A stretch of 64,000 nucleotides of DNA from Gracilariopsis chorda (GCA_003194525.1 NBIV01000052.1:124001-188000); one strand, 5' to 3'. Counted from the stretch's first letter, positions 43,756 to 53,045 are shown. Numbers and translations: made by a program. The notes: generated by a model from the sequence alone, not told the origin.

Positions 43756-45622
43756 GGAGGTGGCCATACAGTTCCAACGACCGAACCGAGTGGACGCGGA
43801 TACTCTCCAGGAGACGCATCTGCTCCTCAGCAGTCCGCCTCATCATCTGACCGCCGGTGTGAACGCGACGAATCCAAGTACGGGCAGACAGGAGGGCAGC
43901 TTCAACCGATTTGGGCTTACTCTCCCCGAAGCTCTCGCACACAGTGCATAGGGCATCGAAAGCCTCTTCAATGGCGGGCGTGAGCCACGGCTCATCGGTC
44001 TGCGAGCCTCTCTCCACCCACTGACGGATTGGAACGGGCACGGACGGTGTCGTCGGATAAGGAACCGAACGGAAGCCGGTGGAACCTAGCGGAGCAACAG
44101 GAACCGATGTCGGAGGAGGCGCCTGGCCAATGGCCACCGGGCGGCGTGAAATCGGCTTGAGGGCAGCACGGAAGTCCGACTCCAGATAACCGCTCGGGAA
44201 GTAGTTACTGACGGTAACCTCCTTCCACTCGGGGCGACGACCGGCCGGAAGCTCCTGCCGGGAAATGGGCCCACTGTTCCCGCTCGCGGGCATGGTGGGG
44301 AACTCCCCAGTGAAGAAGTCATACCACAGAAAGCCCGGGGTACTGGACCAGTCGGTTTCCACCGACAGACGCAACGCACGCTCCGCACCGGCCGTAGGGA
44401 TCCGAGAGCCACGCAGGATGTTCTGTAACCCCATGTCGCGGATCAAGTCCACAAGGCCGAGCGGCAGTGGTAGCAGACGGCTATAATGTGGGCCTTCATC
44501 CATCTCGTATAACCGAGCATCCCGGTCACGGGTGTATACGGACCCGCCGTTAATCGCAGCCTGAAGGAAGGCCATGAAAGAGAACAGCGACCACTCCGCG
44601 TATACTATCTGGAAGACGCGATCCGAAAACGGTCCAGAATTCAACACCTCGGTGGTGTGATACGCCAGTATCGGAGGAGTCGAGACCGAAAGGTTGCGAC
44701 TTACATCGTAGTCCTTCCAGCCCGTCGGGATAGGCATGTACGCACCGATTCGGTCGCTAGGTGCCAGGTCATGGAACTCGACATTGTGCCAGCAGTAGGA
44801 GTACCCCAGTGATAACCGAATACGGGCTTCCGTCGCGGCGTTGTCACCCCAGAGGGAGCGACGCAGCCAGTACAGTTCGTCGAAAGGGGGCTCAAACATA
44901 ATGAGTTCCAACAGGTTGTGGTGCCCGGACGCCGGAAAGTAGGGGTCATCCTGCATCCGCTTCAACAAACGCTGGAGACGCGACTGGTAGTCCACTTCCT
45001 CCGGGCAACGGACAAACGGCATATCGCATCGCCCGAAAGTCTGAGCAGGGTAAACACCGCGCGGGACTGGCAGATGGGCCCAACGAGCCCTCCAAGCTTC
45101 TTCGTCAGTCTGCTTCGGATTACTAACGCTTAGCTCTGCATTGGTCCGGACGGATGGAATCCGACCAAACCGAACAGCGTCGAGATATTGCGTCGCGAGG
45201 CGCTGATACTCCAGCACGGACAGCGGAGGCTCGTGGTCCTGACGGTTTGGACGGTAATCGCGCTGAGCCCGATGGTCGAGATGCTGACCGGGAAGAGGAA
45301 GCGTGCGCGCAACAACGGGCATATTACCCGAAGATGGACCAGCCGCACGGGCATAAGGATCAGTAGGGGGAGGCATGGCTGATGGCAGGGCAAGGGGAGG
45401 TGCGCACGCTGTTGGTTCGGAGTCGGTGGTGACTGGGGAAGGAACCATGGCGGGTATAAGTAGCGGGAGAAGCTGGCGAGGCGCTAGGGAGGAACTCACC
45501 AAAAGGAAGGAAGAAGGATACCCGAACGGACGGCAAGCGAATGCATACCCAGGCAACGACCGCCACGGCGCGGTTATAAACGCCCGTACGGACAATAACC
45601 GGGTTAATGCAGCCCCGCTCAT
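43703..45622 (-). CDS. 639-aa antisense ORF of the inner gypsy element, unknown function
   Basis: An intact frame from ATG at 45622 to TGA at 43703-43705, opposite to gag-pol and filling the place of RT-C, RNase H and integrase. The N-terminal 130 residues are Pro/Ala/Ser-rich; a later start MVPSPVTTDSEPTACAPP is possible. Residues about 150-470 look globular and aromatic-rich (FEPPFDELYWLRRSLWGDN, LSLGYSYCWHNVEFHDLAPS, FQIVYAEWSLFSFMAFLQAA, LRLSVETDWSSTPGFLWYDF). The C-terminus is helical (EEAFDALCTVCESFGESKP). No family recognised, no catalytic motif seen. An open frame this long in a young element suggests selection or very recent origin. The stop lies at the RT junction. Confidence 0.65.
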   Translation of the reverse strand: MSGAALTRLLSVRAFITAPWRSLPGYAFACRPFGYPSSFLLVSSSLAPRQLLPLLIPAMVPSPVTTDSEPTACAPPLALPSAMPPPTDPYARAAGPSSGNMPVVARTLPLPGQHLDHRAQRDYRPNRQDHEPPLSVLEYQRLATQYLDAVRFGRIPSVRTNAELSVSNPKQTDEEAWRARWAHLPVPRGVYPAQTFGRCDMPFVRCPEEVDYQSRLQRLLKRMQDDPYFPASGHHNLLELIMFEPPFDELYWLRRSLWGDNAATEARIRLSLGYSYCWHNVEFHDLAPSDRIGAYMPIPTGWKDYDVSRNLSVSTPPILAYHTTEVLNSGPFSDRVFQIVYAEWSLFSFMAFLQAAINGGSVYTRDRDARLYEMDEGPHYSRLLPLPLGLVDLIRDMGLQNILRGSRIPTAGAERALRLSVETDWSSTPGFLWYDFFTGEFPTMPASGNSGPISRQELPAGRRPEWKEVTVSNYFPSGYLESDFRAALKPISRRPVAIGQAPPPTSVPVAPLGSTGFRSVPYPTTPSVPVPIRQWVERGSQTDEPWLTPAIEEAFDALCTVCESFGESKPKSVEAALLSARTWIRRVHTGGQMMRRTAEEQMRLLESIRVHSVRSLELYGHLLMEAEAYNPEMALNNAT

Positions 45623-46313
45623 GCCACCTCGCGACCCTCATAGGACGTGTACCAGGACGCCCCCTTTGGCTACGGTATGCACCATCCCCCTCCAGTCGCC
45701 ACGTACCCCCGGTACCTCTGTCCACGCCGGGCAGTAAGTGGACGTTGGGATTGTCGGAACGCTGCGCCGTCGCAACCGCTTGGAAGGTAATGGCTCATAC
45801 CGACGGGAACACGACGCCCGCCCTGGAACCCGACCACTCTCCGATCTCCGCCCACCTCGCAACCTGCCAAAGGCCTCAAGACCAAGACTGTTCGGGAGAA
45901 ACTGACATATTCTCCCCCCGGCCTGGGCAGGCCACTTCGGTCCGCCCGCGCCTATCGCGCGTGGCTCGGCGCCTGGGCATGCTGTGCTGTTCCTACACGG
46001 TAATGCTACCCCCTGAAGTGTGCGGTGCATTCCGCTATTGGGAGAAGGCGGCGCGAACCGCTTGATGGAAAGGGCGGGGCGTCCCGCTATTCGGTCTGAT
46101 GGCGCGCCACTCGCCAACGGATTTCGGCATTCAACCGAACGGTCGACGAAGGCGTACCTAAGTGTCTGACCGCGCAGATGGCATTCGGCCACCGCGGTCA
46201 GACATATCGTAGGGTGCGCCGCCGTCGAGTGCGTACTGTCTGACAGAATTGCACTTACCTCCGCCATCGCGACCGACCGGACATGGGCGCGCCACAAGGA
46301 CGTGGCGCGAACT

Positions 46314-46324
46314 AAGAAGGGAGG
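46314..46324 (+). promoter_or_regulatory. Polypurine tract of the inner gypsy element
   Basis: AAGAAGGGAGG just before the 3' LTR at 46327; it would prime plus-strand DNA synthesis. Confidence 0.75.
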
Positions 46325-46326
46325 TA

Positions 46327-47001
46327 TGTGGAATAGCGGACGTGCGGGTAAGGTGGGGAATGCGGGTAACCGGGCGGGCGAGTTATGTGCGAGCGCAGCG
46401 TGCGGAGCGCCTAGTGCACACGTTGCGGGCGAGCGGCCGAGCGGATGACGGCCCGGGAATCGGACAGGTTGTACACGTGCGTGCTTGTGCACATGGTCGG
46501 AATGCGTACCGAGATTTTCCGTGCGGTACACTAATTTTTAGTATATCTAGCTAGGGTAGTATTAGTGACCCATGTGCGGCCGACGGGCCTGCACCTCGAG
46601 GCCCATTACAAGGCCCTCGAGGTGCGCCACTAGTGCCTGGGCTATTATATAGGTACCACTACGGTCACTACCCCTTTTCGAGTAAAGCCAGACGTTCCTT
46701 GACCAAGTCTACGAGCACCTACTTCTAGTTCGCGATACAGACGGCGCACTAGGTAGCGCAGCTAGTCCGACCGGTCACCACTAGTGGTACACGACCGCCA
46801 ACACCCAACGCGTGCACACTGACCACGTCTGGCGCAGTTGTCCGTCCGGTTCCACCGCCCTCGCCCGACGTCTCCTGACCGACGGCTTCGGATCCTTGAG
46901 CCCATCCTCCGTCCGGACTTCCTAGGAAACTACACCCACCAACCGCTGAAGCTTCGGCCGACCGGTTGGCACCTTTCATTTAAGCACTACGCATCCCCAC
47001 A
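46327..47001 (+). repeat. 3' LTR of the inner gypsy element
   Basis: 675 bp, about 98% like 39236-39910, followed by AAAAC at 47002-47006. Confidence 0.9.
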
Positions 47002-47006
47002 AAAAC

Positions 47007-48760
47007 CTAGGTATAAATCGTCGATAGTAACTGGCCAATCCAAGAAAACTTCTTAGCTCCGTCGCCAAGGTAGGGTGTGGTGCTTTCTGTATAGCTTTGA
47101 TATTCTCTGGATCCGTCGCGATTCCCATCTTGTCAATGATGTGTCCCAAAAGCTTCACTCGAGGCTGCGCAAAAGTACACTTAGTCAGCTTAATCTTCAA
47201 ACCGTGGGAGGCAATCCTGTCAATTACTTTTTTGCAATGCATCAGATGATCCTCTACATTGTCGGAGAAGATTACAACGTCATCCAAGTAGACACGGACG
47301 AAGGATAAGTCTTTCAGGACGGCGTCCATCATTCTTTGAAATGTCGCAGGTGCATTCATCAATCCGAATGGCATAACTTCAAACGTGAAAGTACCGAATC
47401 TGCAGATGAAAGTAGTCATCTCTTTGCACTTCTCGGCCATCTTCACTTGCCAATATCCTGAAAACAAATCTAGAGTTGTGAATAATGAGGACCCACTAAG
47501 GTCATCAAGTACTTCTTCTATGCGTGGTAATGGCCATCGATCGGACTTCATTTTGGCATTCAATGCGCGGTAATCCACGCAAAACCTCGGGCTTCCATCC
47601 TTCTTTGTCGCGATCACAATAGGGAACGACCAGGCAGAGTTTGCTGGTGTGATGATTCCTGCACGAAGCATTTTGTCAATCTCACTGCTTACCAAATCGT
47701 TATGTCGCGGTGGGAGACTTCTTGCCCTGAACGTTAGAGGTTCTGGATCCTTTAGCTCAAAATAATGTTTCACAGGGACATCAGCAGGTCTGAGGTCCTT
47801 CAGGGACCAAGCAACGGCCTTCGAATCTATAAGCGTTGAATAGAGCTGCCTCTGTGCCCGTTCCGAAAGATGCTTGACCTTTGTCGCGAGTAATGCCGAT
47901 TTTAGTTCTTCTTCCTCTTCGTTCAGGATTAGCACATGTAGGTCCTCTTCCTCAATACCATTATCTTCATCTTCTTCTAAGAGCAGGGGAAGGTGCCCTT
48001 CCCCTTCATCGTCACCATTCATTGTCCGGTGTGATTCGATCTCCTTTGCTAGAGCCACAACCAGCTCTTGATCCTCATCACTTTCAGAGCTGAAAGACGC
48101 TCGATGGATTTCTGAGTCTGAGGTGAAATCCTCACTGTCAGTCTCGGATCCTTCCACATCGGGGATGCGTTCATCATACTCGAGATCTAATACGGATTCC
48201 TTTTCTTCAATAGTCACGGTCACGGTATGATTCCGCATATCGATGCAAGCTTGAATGTTCTCTAAGGTCGGGGAACCGATAATCACGTCCACCGGTGGGT
48301 CATCCACAACCAGAAAGTTTAGCAAGGTATTGGATTCACCGAACAATACAGGAACGTCTTTGACGACGCCTCGTACTACACTCGAGCTTCCATCGGCGAC
48401 TTTGATCTTCCTTGTGGTTGCTTCCGGTGAGAGCGTAAGTTCTTCCATTAGTGAACTGGAGAGAAGGTTTGGCACTGCTCCTGAGTCTAGCAGTGCGTTG
48501 AATTTAGTTCCAAATAGCTTCAACTTTACAACTTTTAATCTTCTGATGCTTCCAGGCTTATGCGCGACAGCAACCTTCTGACTTCCAGCGTTCCTCACAA
48601 ACAGTTTTTGAATCTGTCGTTTTGCCTCCTCCGCATCTCCACGGAGCAGCTGGCCAAACGTGAGACCACATGAAGCATTTGCCAGCTCGATAAGTACATT
48701 GTACCTTCCCACAAAGTCTGAAATTCCATCTTTTCGGGCCGTCTGGGACTTCTTTCAGGC
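47007..48760 (-). CDS. Protease-RT half of the outer gypsy pol
   Basis: A long open minus frame. Protease: LFGTKFNALLDSGAVPNLLS (D-S-G-A) and VDVIIGSPTLENIQ. An acidic linker follows (DSEDFTSDSEIHR; EEDEDNGIEEEDLHVL). RT: DGSPRFCVDYRALNAKMKSD, FTTLDLFSGYWQVKMAEKCK (first Asp), FGLMNAPATFQRMMDAVLKD and FVRVYLDDVVIFSDNVEDH (YLDD intact), ending LRSFLGLASYYRRFIPRF at the inner element's insertion point. The pol frame is -1 relative to the upstream gag/NC frame. Apart from the insertion, this half could be enzymatically sound. Confidence 0.85.
48730..48735 (-). promoter_or_regulatory. Candidate -1 frameshift site between gag and pol (outer)
   Basis: CCC GAA AAG ATG in the gag frame. The pol frame opens only after a TGA near 48757, so the shift must occur close to this GAAAAG. 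Compare GGAAAAC in the inner element. Confidence 0.35.
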
Positions 48761-49219
48761 CGGTTTGCGAAGTTTGAGCTTAACTCTCTTTCGGATTGGT
48801 AGACCTTTCGTGAGGTCAATGACAGGGCCGGGTTGAGCAACTCTTTCACCGCCATCCTACCCTTCTTTGGCTGCTTTGGCAGTGCCCTGCCTTCAGCGTC
48901 TCTCTTCGTAGCGTTGACAGTCTCTTCTTCTTCAACTTCTTCCGTCACTATCCCCACTATGTACTGTTTATCCTTTCCAGAGTCTTTCGGTTTGTCTCCT
49001 CCTACTTTCATATGTGTGTCATTAGCGGCGATGGCGGTTTCTGGCATCTGCGGCTTTGACCAACACGTAGCTTCTGAGTGCCCTATCTTCCCACATCGTG
49101 AGCATCTAGTATTCCGGTGAAGATTTTTGTCACAGGGGTTCGCGCCATGCCCCGGCTTGTGACAGAATGAACAGACACGAACATTGCTCTCCTCGTTCGA
49201 AGTTTGTTTCTTCTTAACC
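48736..49219 (-). CDS. Nucleocapsid part of outer gypsy Gag (double zinc knuckle)
   Basis: Minus frame after element C: VKKKQTSNEESNVRVCSFCH, then knuckle 1 C-S-F-C-H-K-P-G-H-G-A-N-P-C and knuckle 2 C-S-R-C-G-K-I-G-H-S-E-A-T-C, both CX2CX4HX4C. A Lys/Glu-rich tail follows (EVEEEETVNATKRDAEG). It then overlaps pol, which is in the -1 frame. The knuckles would bind the genomic RNA. Upstream, the frame is cut off from the capsid part by the 795-bp element C. Confidence 0.8.
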
Positions 49220-50014
49220 TGTGGTGCAATGCCCCAAAGGGGAAAAACACCGAAGGACGTTTGGGATCTTCCTCTCACGAGGTGAACCCAGTTGGGTAGA
49301 GCCCTCCCAGAGGTGTCACGGCGAAGCCGGTTTGTAAGACCAGGGACACCTGTCGCGACTCGCGCAGGGAGGTGAAGGCGAAGAATCGGTATCCGCGTGA
49401 GCGGGGTGTGATCCTCAGTAGAGGTATGTTTCCACGTAAGTGGGGAAGTGTGAGCGGGTGCACACAGGAAGGGCCGCGGGTAGCGGGATGTACTACCCTG
49501 AAAGGGGGAAAGGAGGAAGAGTGGGCGAGGGTGAGTGGCGAGAGCGACGAACAAATACGGCAATGCCGGTGGACAGGACTCCCTATACAGGGCGAAACAC
49601 CAATGTGATTGGAACAAGTATACTCCCAAGGATGGGCCTCTTTAGATGTGCAAGGAGGTTAGATGTCCCGTGGTTTACGGCGTTTCCCTCCAAGGAGGAG
49701 TAGAGCACGCGTGCAAGCGGTAACAACTAGAGCCAATTCCCCAGGTTGGGGTCCCTTGTTGGGGAAGGTTTACTGGTGCGACGGCAGTGCGCCGTCGCAC
49801 TAAGTACTAGCTTCCCAGAAATGGGTGTGAAAATAATAAATAATATTAACTAAAATACTCCACATTTCGTGGCAACATCCACTACTGTGGCCAACCGCCA
49901 ATTGACCCAAAACCGTGTCCTACGTGTCCATACCCACCATTGTGGGGCGTAGTTCATATAAACACTACACAACCGATAATATCGGGAAAACGATCAAGTA
50001 CCAAGAATCCCTAT
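49220..50014 (+). ncRNA. Structured non-coding repeat element, copy C, interrupting gag
   Basis: 795 bp between capsid and nucleocapsid coding. It starts TGTGGTGCAAT, then the hairpin GCCCC-AAA-GGGG, the family hairpin AAGGACGTTTGGGATCTT (49253-49270) and CCCAGTTGGGTAGAGCCCTCC as in copy A. Many stems have GNRA loops on the plus strand: CCGC-GTGA-GCGG, CCAC-GTAA-GTGG, CCAAT-GTGA-TTGG. AAGTACTAGCTT and ACGTGTCCA also match copy A. Collapsing the flanks (AACC with CTGAGGG) rejoins gag in frame (...KCNALR-VKKKQ) with no duplication, as an intron would. Plus-strand RNA would be antisense to gag, which argues against simple intron splicing. Confidence 0.55.
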
Positions 50015-50685
50015 CTGAGGGCGTTGCACTTCATAACCAAAAGAGTAAGTTCCGCTATCTGAGATGTGAGGTCTTCCACCTTATTTTCCAGTGACTCCAC
50101 AGTTTGTTCCAGACGACGGAGAATTCTCGTAGCGTGTGGTCGCTTACCTTTTCCCTTCCCCTTCCCAATATAGGCTTCACTGAAAGTTTCCCGGCAACAA
50201 ACGAAGTCCAGAATGGTACGCTTGAGCGACTCGTAGTCACTCGCACCTCTCAACAACACGTATTGAGTCAAGTCCATATGTTCCATGACTGCGTTTCTTA
50301 GCAGTCCAAACTTTGCTTCATCGTTGAAGTTAGCCTTCTTGAAATCCACATCCATATCTGCCAGAGAACTAGCCATGTCTAATGGACGGAGCCTACAATT
50401 CATGGCTCTTCGTATGTACTCTTCCTAACTGATCACTTCAGAAAACTCTTCAATCATGACTTGCTTCAGAGCGGCGTAATCATATGCTTCTTCGATTAAC
50501 TGTCCCTCGTATGCGTAGGTTTCGTAATAGAAGTCCAATGCTTTTCCCGTCAAACTCGGAAAGAGCTGCGTTGCATTTTCAGATTCATTGGCACCTTTCG
50601 CTACAACATTATCAAAGAAAAAGAAAAACTTGACTACATCTGAGTCAGGTTCACCATTAAACACAATTGCTGGGGACGACGACAT
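50015..50685 (-). pseudogene. Capsid part of outer gypsy Gag (one in-frame TAG)
   Basis: ATG at 50685 opens MSSSPAIVFNGEPDSDVVKF, with capsid helices (FPSLTGKALDFYYETYAYE). It meets TAG at 50425-50427 and continues in frame with EEYIRRAMNCRLRPLDMASS, FNDEAKFGLLRNAVMEHMD, a basic GKGKGKGKRPHATRILRRL segment and a coiled-coil tail (LEQTVESLENKVEDLTSQIAEL), ending at element C. The leader is very short: only about 15 bases lie between the primer-binding site and the ATG. Confidence 0.75.
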
Positions 50686-50700
50686 TGTCCTAAGAATGCC

Positions 50701-50716
50701 CTCCTTGAGAGTACCA
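50701..50716 (-). promoter_or_regulatory. Primer-binding site of the outer gypsy element
   Basis: Read on the minus strand, TGGTACTCTCAAGGAG follows the 5' LTR with no gap. TGG complements a tRNA CCA end. The tRNA was not identified. Confidence 0.75.
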
Positions 50717-50885
50717 TGAAAGCAACAAATTGGCTTGCCTCCCCCTCGGATGGGAAGGGGGGAGGGGCCGGCTTTTATTTACTCTGGCCCTCCGGCGAGA
50801 TCGTCGGAGGGCCAATCAGACGTCTTCATAGAGACTGGCGTGCCATGCGCGCCAGTCAAATATGTCCACGTGGACAACCTCTACA
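50717..50885 (-). repeat. 5' LTR of the outer gypsy element
   Basis: 169 bp, about five differences from 35346-35514, followed by TGTAC at 50886-50890. Confidence 0.9.
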
Positions 50886-50890
50886 TGTAC

Positions 50891-52299
50891 TATACAGAAG
50901 TAAAGAGTATGTGCCTCTCCCAATGGTGTCAGCTAGCTCGGTCCAGACCATTTCTCCTGTTTTTGGCGACCCTCACCTTCTCTTAGAGATGCATGCTTTT
51001 CCTTCTCTTCAACAGTACTGCACCCCACTTTTCGTTCATAACTGTGCAGCTATGTCTGCTCCACTTTGTAAGAGACTGGACTGCTCCGATTTTGTTCAGA
51101 TAAAGTACCAGCTAGGGATGTGTCAGACGTCACGTTAGTGTCGCGCAGTTGTAGTCGCCACTGCTTTTTCTGCCTACGATTGTTGTGTTTGCTTTAGGTC
51201 GTGGTTAATCTCAGTTCTATCGTCAATACCTTGTGACAGAGCGTGCAAACTACTAAGGGCTTCATATGACTTGGGGGGTTCTTCCTTCCATTTTTCAGCT
51301 TTGTCTATTGGCATTGCACGCCAATCATGGTACTATCGAGCAACGAATCCATTTCCGACTTACTTTCCGGCAAATAAGGGTAAAAGAAGAACTGTTGTCG
51401 TCCGGTGTCGTGAAAACGTGCAACTTGTCGCTAACAGTATCCAACCGGTAACTTATTGGAGACACTGGGAGTTCGTAAGGTTTCTTCGATGAACTCAACA
51501 TTGATCACCTGTACCACACGTAAGCGTTTTCCCACTTCATTTCTCATGACGACTGGTGACGAGGAAATAACAGCTGTTTCAAGCGCAGTAGAGCAATTGG
51601 CCAGTGTGGGCCAAAGTATCCCACTACGTTCAGCGTCTACTACTAGCAAACCATCGACTGTCGATGCGATCTCAAAGAAACTTGTTACAGCAGTTGTTCG
51701 TATCTTGGCGAAGAAGATGCTATCAATCACCGTGATGTGATGACGTTGAGCGATTTGAATACATTTTCCTGAAGAACACTCGAGTGCGTCAACACGCTGG
51801 AGTTCTTTCAAAAGTAGAGACGGAAATAGCTGTTATAGGGAACGCACTCTAAATGCGCCACACAAAGGGGCTTCCGGTGGTATTTCACTAAACCATACGA
51901 GGTGGCTGGTTTCTCGGCATGTGTGAGAGACTGTGCGAATTCTCGCAAGACTGATATGTATCCACCAATCCCCGCTCTGAGCACCGAGGCTGAGAGAAGA
52001 ATATCATGGAGATCTTACGGAGATACAAGCAGCATAGTGGGAGACTAGAGGCTCTTCAAGCGCAACGAAGAAGAAGTTTGAGCGAGGTGTTGACGATATT
52101 GTGGAAAGTGGGGTAGGGGATATCGAAAATATCAGTAACTGCGTGAGCTGTAGGCTGCTCCTTACAACACGGTATGTGAAGTGATTTGAACGGAGTACAG
52201 TATGACATGATAAACGCACACGACATTCAAGTGGTGAGATAATGCTCATTGAAAGTGAGAACACTCGTGTGCAACGAATGGATCATCACAATACGTGAG
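50891..52299. other. No gene recognised
   Basis: A minus-strand open stretch of 126 codons (51431-51811) has no family I recognise. It is mostly moderate-GC unique sequence between the transposon nest and the gene island. Confidence 0.35.
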
Positions 52300-52309
52300 A
52301 TGAGCTCAC

Positions 52310-52410
52310 TAGCTCAAATGGTATCGCAGTGGTTAAGGATTGGGCGCCGTTCAGTTGTTCGTCATACAGATATGCACACGCATAAGTTTTTTTTTTTTTT
52401 TTTTTTTCCG
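52310..52410 (+). ncRNA. Possible tRNA-derived (pol III type) element ending in poly-T
   Basis: TAGCTCAAATGG resembles a pol III A box, and CGTTCAGTTGTTCG a weak B box about 35 nt further. A run of about 23 T follows (52388-52410), more than a pol III terminator needs. No cloverleaf could be completed, so this is only a candidate SINE or tRNA relic. Confidence 0.2.
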
Positions 52411-53045
52411 TTTGATGCACAGGCTTAAGTGGTCACACTTTGCGGACGATGGGAATGTGTTCGACCCAACGCCGGGAGCGTGTGGAGGCTTTGTGTGGAG
52501 TTAAGAGTAGGCGCGGGCTGGGAGAAAGTGTGGGAAGGTATTGTGTGACTGAAAAGCGGCGACATTGTTCCAACGAGCGCACATGGGCGGCTGCGGTGCT
52601 GAACAGGCGGCTGGAAGAAGTGGCAGTGACGATGAACTGCAACAGGAATGAAGGGGCGCAAGCCGTGAAGGGGAGGTGTTGTGTAGGGTGGCACAAGGAG
52701 CAGAAGGTGGGTATGTTCGTAAGACTGACTGTACCGTTGGAATCTCACTGTTGCTGTTGAGAGGGGCGAGAGCCAAGACGCTCATGTAGAGATATGGGCG
52801 CCGCACGTGCATATGATACGTGTACACGCGCGAAGCACGTCACAGCGGCTGCGGCGCCAGCCGGCACCAGCGCCGCGTCGTCGGCTACCGAAGCCAACTG
52901 CGCGCGCGGCGCCAAGTCAGCACACCGCCCGCGCCCGCAATCTCACTTCATCTCCTTCCAAGCTACCAACGGTATCTACCATATTGTACAGCTGTAGATG
53001 AGCTTCTCGCTTTACCAAGGGTAGCAGACTGCTAGCCCTCTTACC

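Larger units (their letters stand above)
39236..47001 (+). mobile_element. Inner Ty3/gypsy retrotransposon lacking RNase H and integrase, with a 639-aa antisense ORF
   Basis: 675-bp LTRs (39236-39910, 46327-47001) beginning TGTGGAATAG and ending CCCCACA in the right copy, about 98% alike (roughly 11 differences by eye). A perfect duplication AAAAC (39231-39235, 47002-47006) restores the outer pol frame when collapsed (FIPRFSEASAALHE). It carries a primer-binding site (TGGTCTCCCGACC near 39912), gag, PR and the first part of RT. RT stops before the YxDD motif, and the rest to the polypurine tract is an antisense gene. It must have moved using enzymes from another element. Confidence 0.92.
35346..50885 (-). 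mobile_element. Outer Ty3/gypsy retrotransposon with antisense ORF, split by a second gypsy element
   Basis: 169-bp LTRs (35346-35514 and 50717-50885; TGAAAGCAAC...CTCTACA) with about five differences, flanked by the perfect duplication TGTAC (35341-35345, 50886-50890). Transcription of gag-pol is leftward. A primer-binding site TGGTACTCTCAAGG lies directly inside the 5' LTR. Gag, PR-RT, RNase H and integrase are all present once the inner element (39236-47001) is removed, giving about 7.77 kb. Between integrase and the 3' LTR lies a 413-aa ORF on the opposite strand. Gag is also interrupted by non-coding element C. Confidence 0.92.

Noticed and set aside
45638..46531. 297-codon minus ORF overlapping the right LTR
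   Set aside because: Its first part repeats in the left LTR region (39126-39440); it is GC-rich LTR sequence read through, without family features.
48595..49629. 344-codon minus ORF running from element C into the nucleocapsid
   Set aside because: Only the nucleocapsid half is real coding; the start lies in element C and is chance.
3103..50427. Reassignment of TAG to an amino acid in this genome
   Set aside because: TAG interrupts several element genes in frame, but TAA and TGA do so too, host genes use normal stops, and the positions fit C-to-T decay of CAG, TGG or CGA codons.
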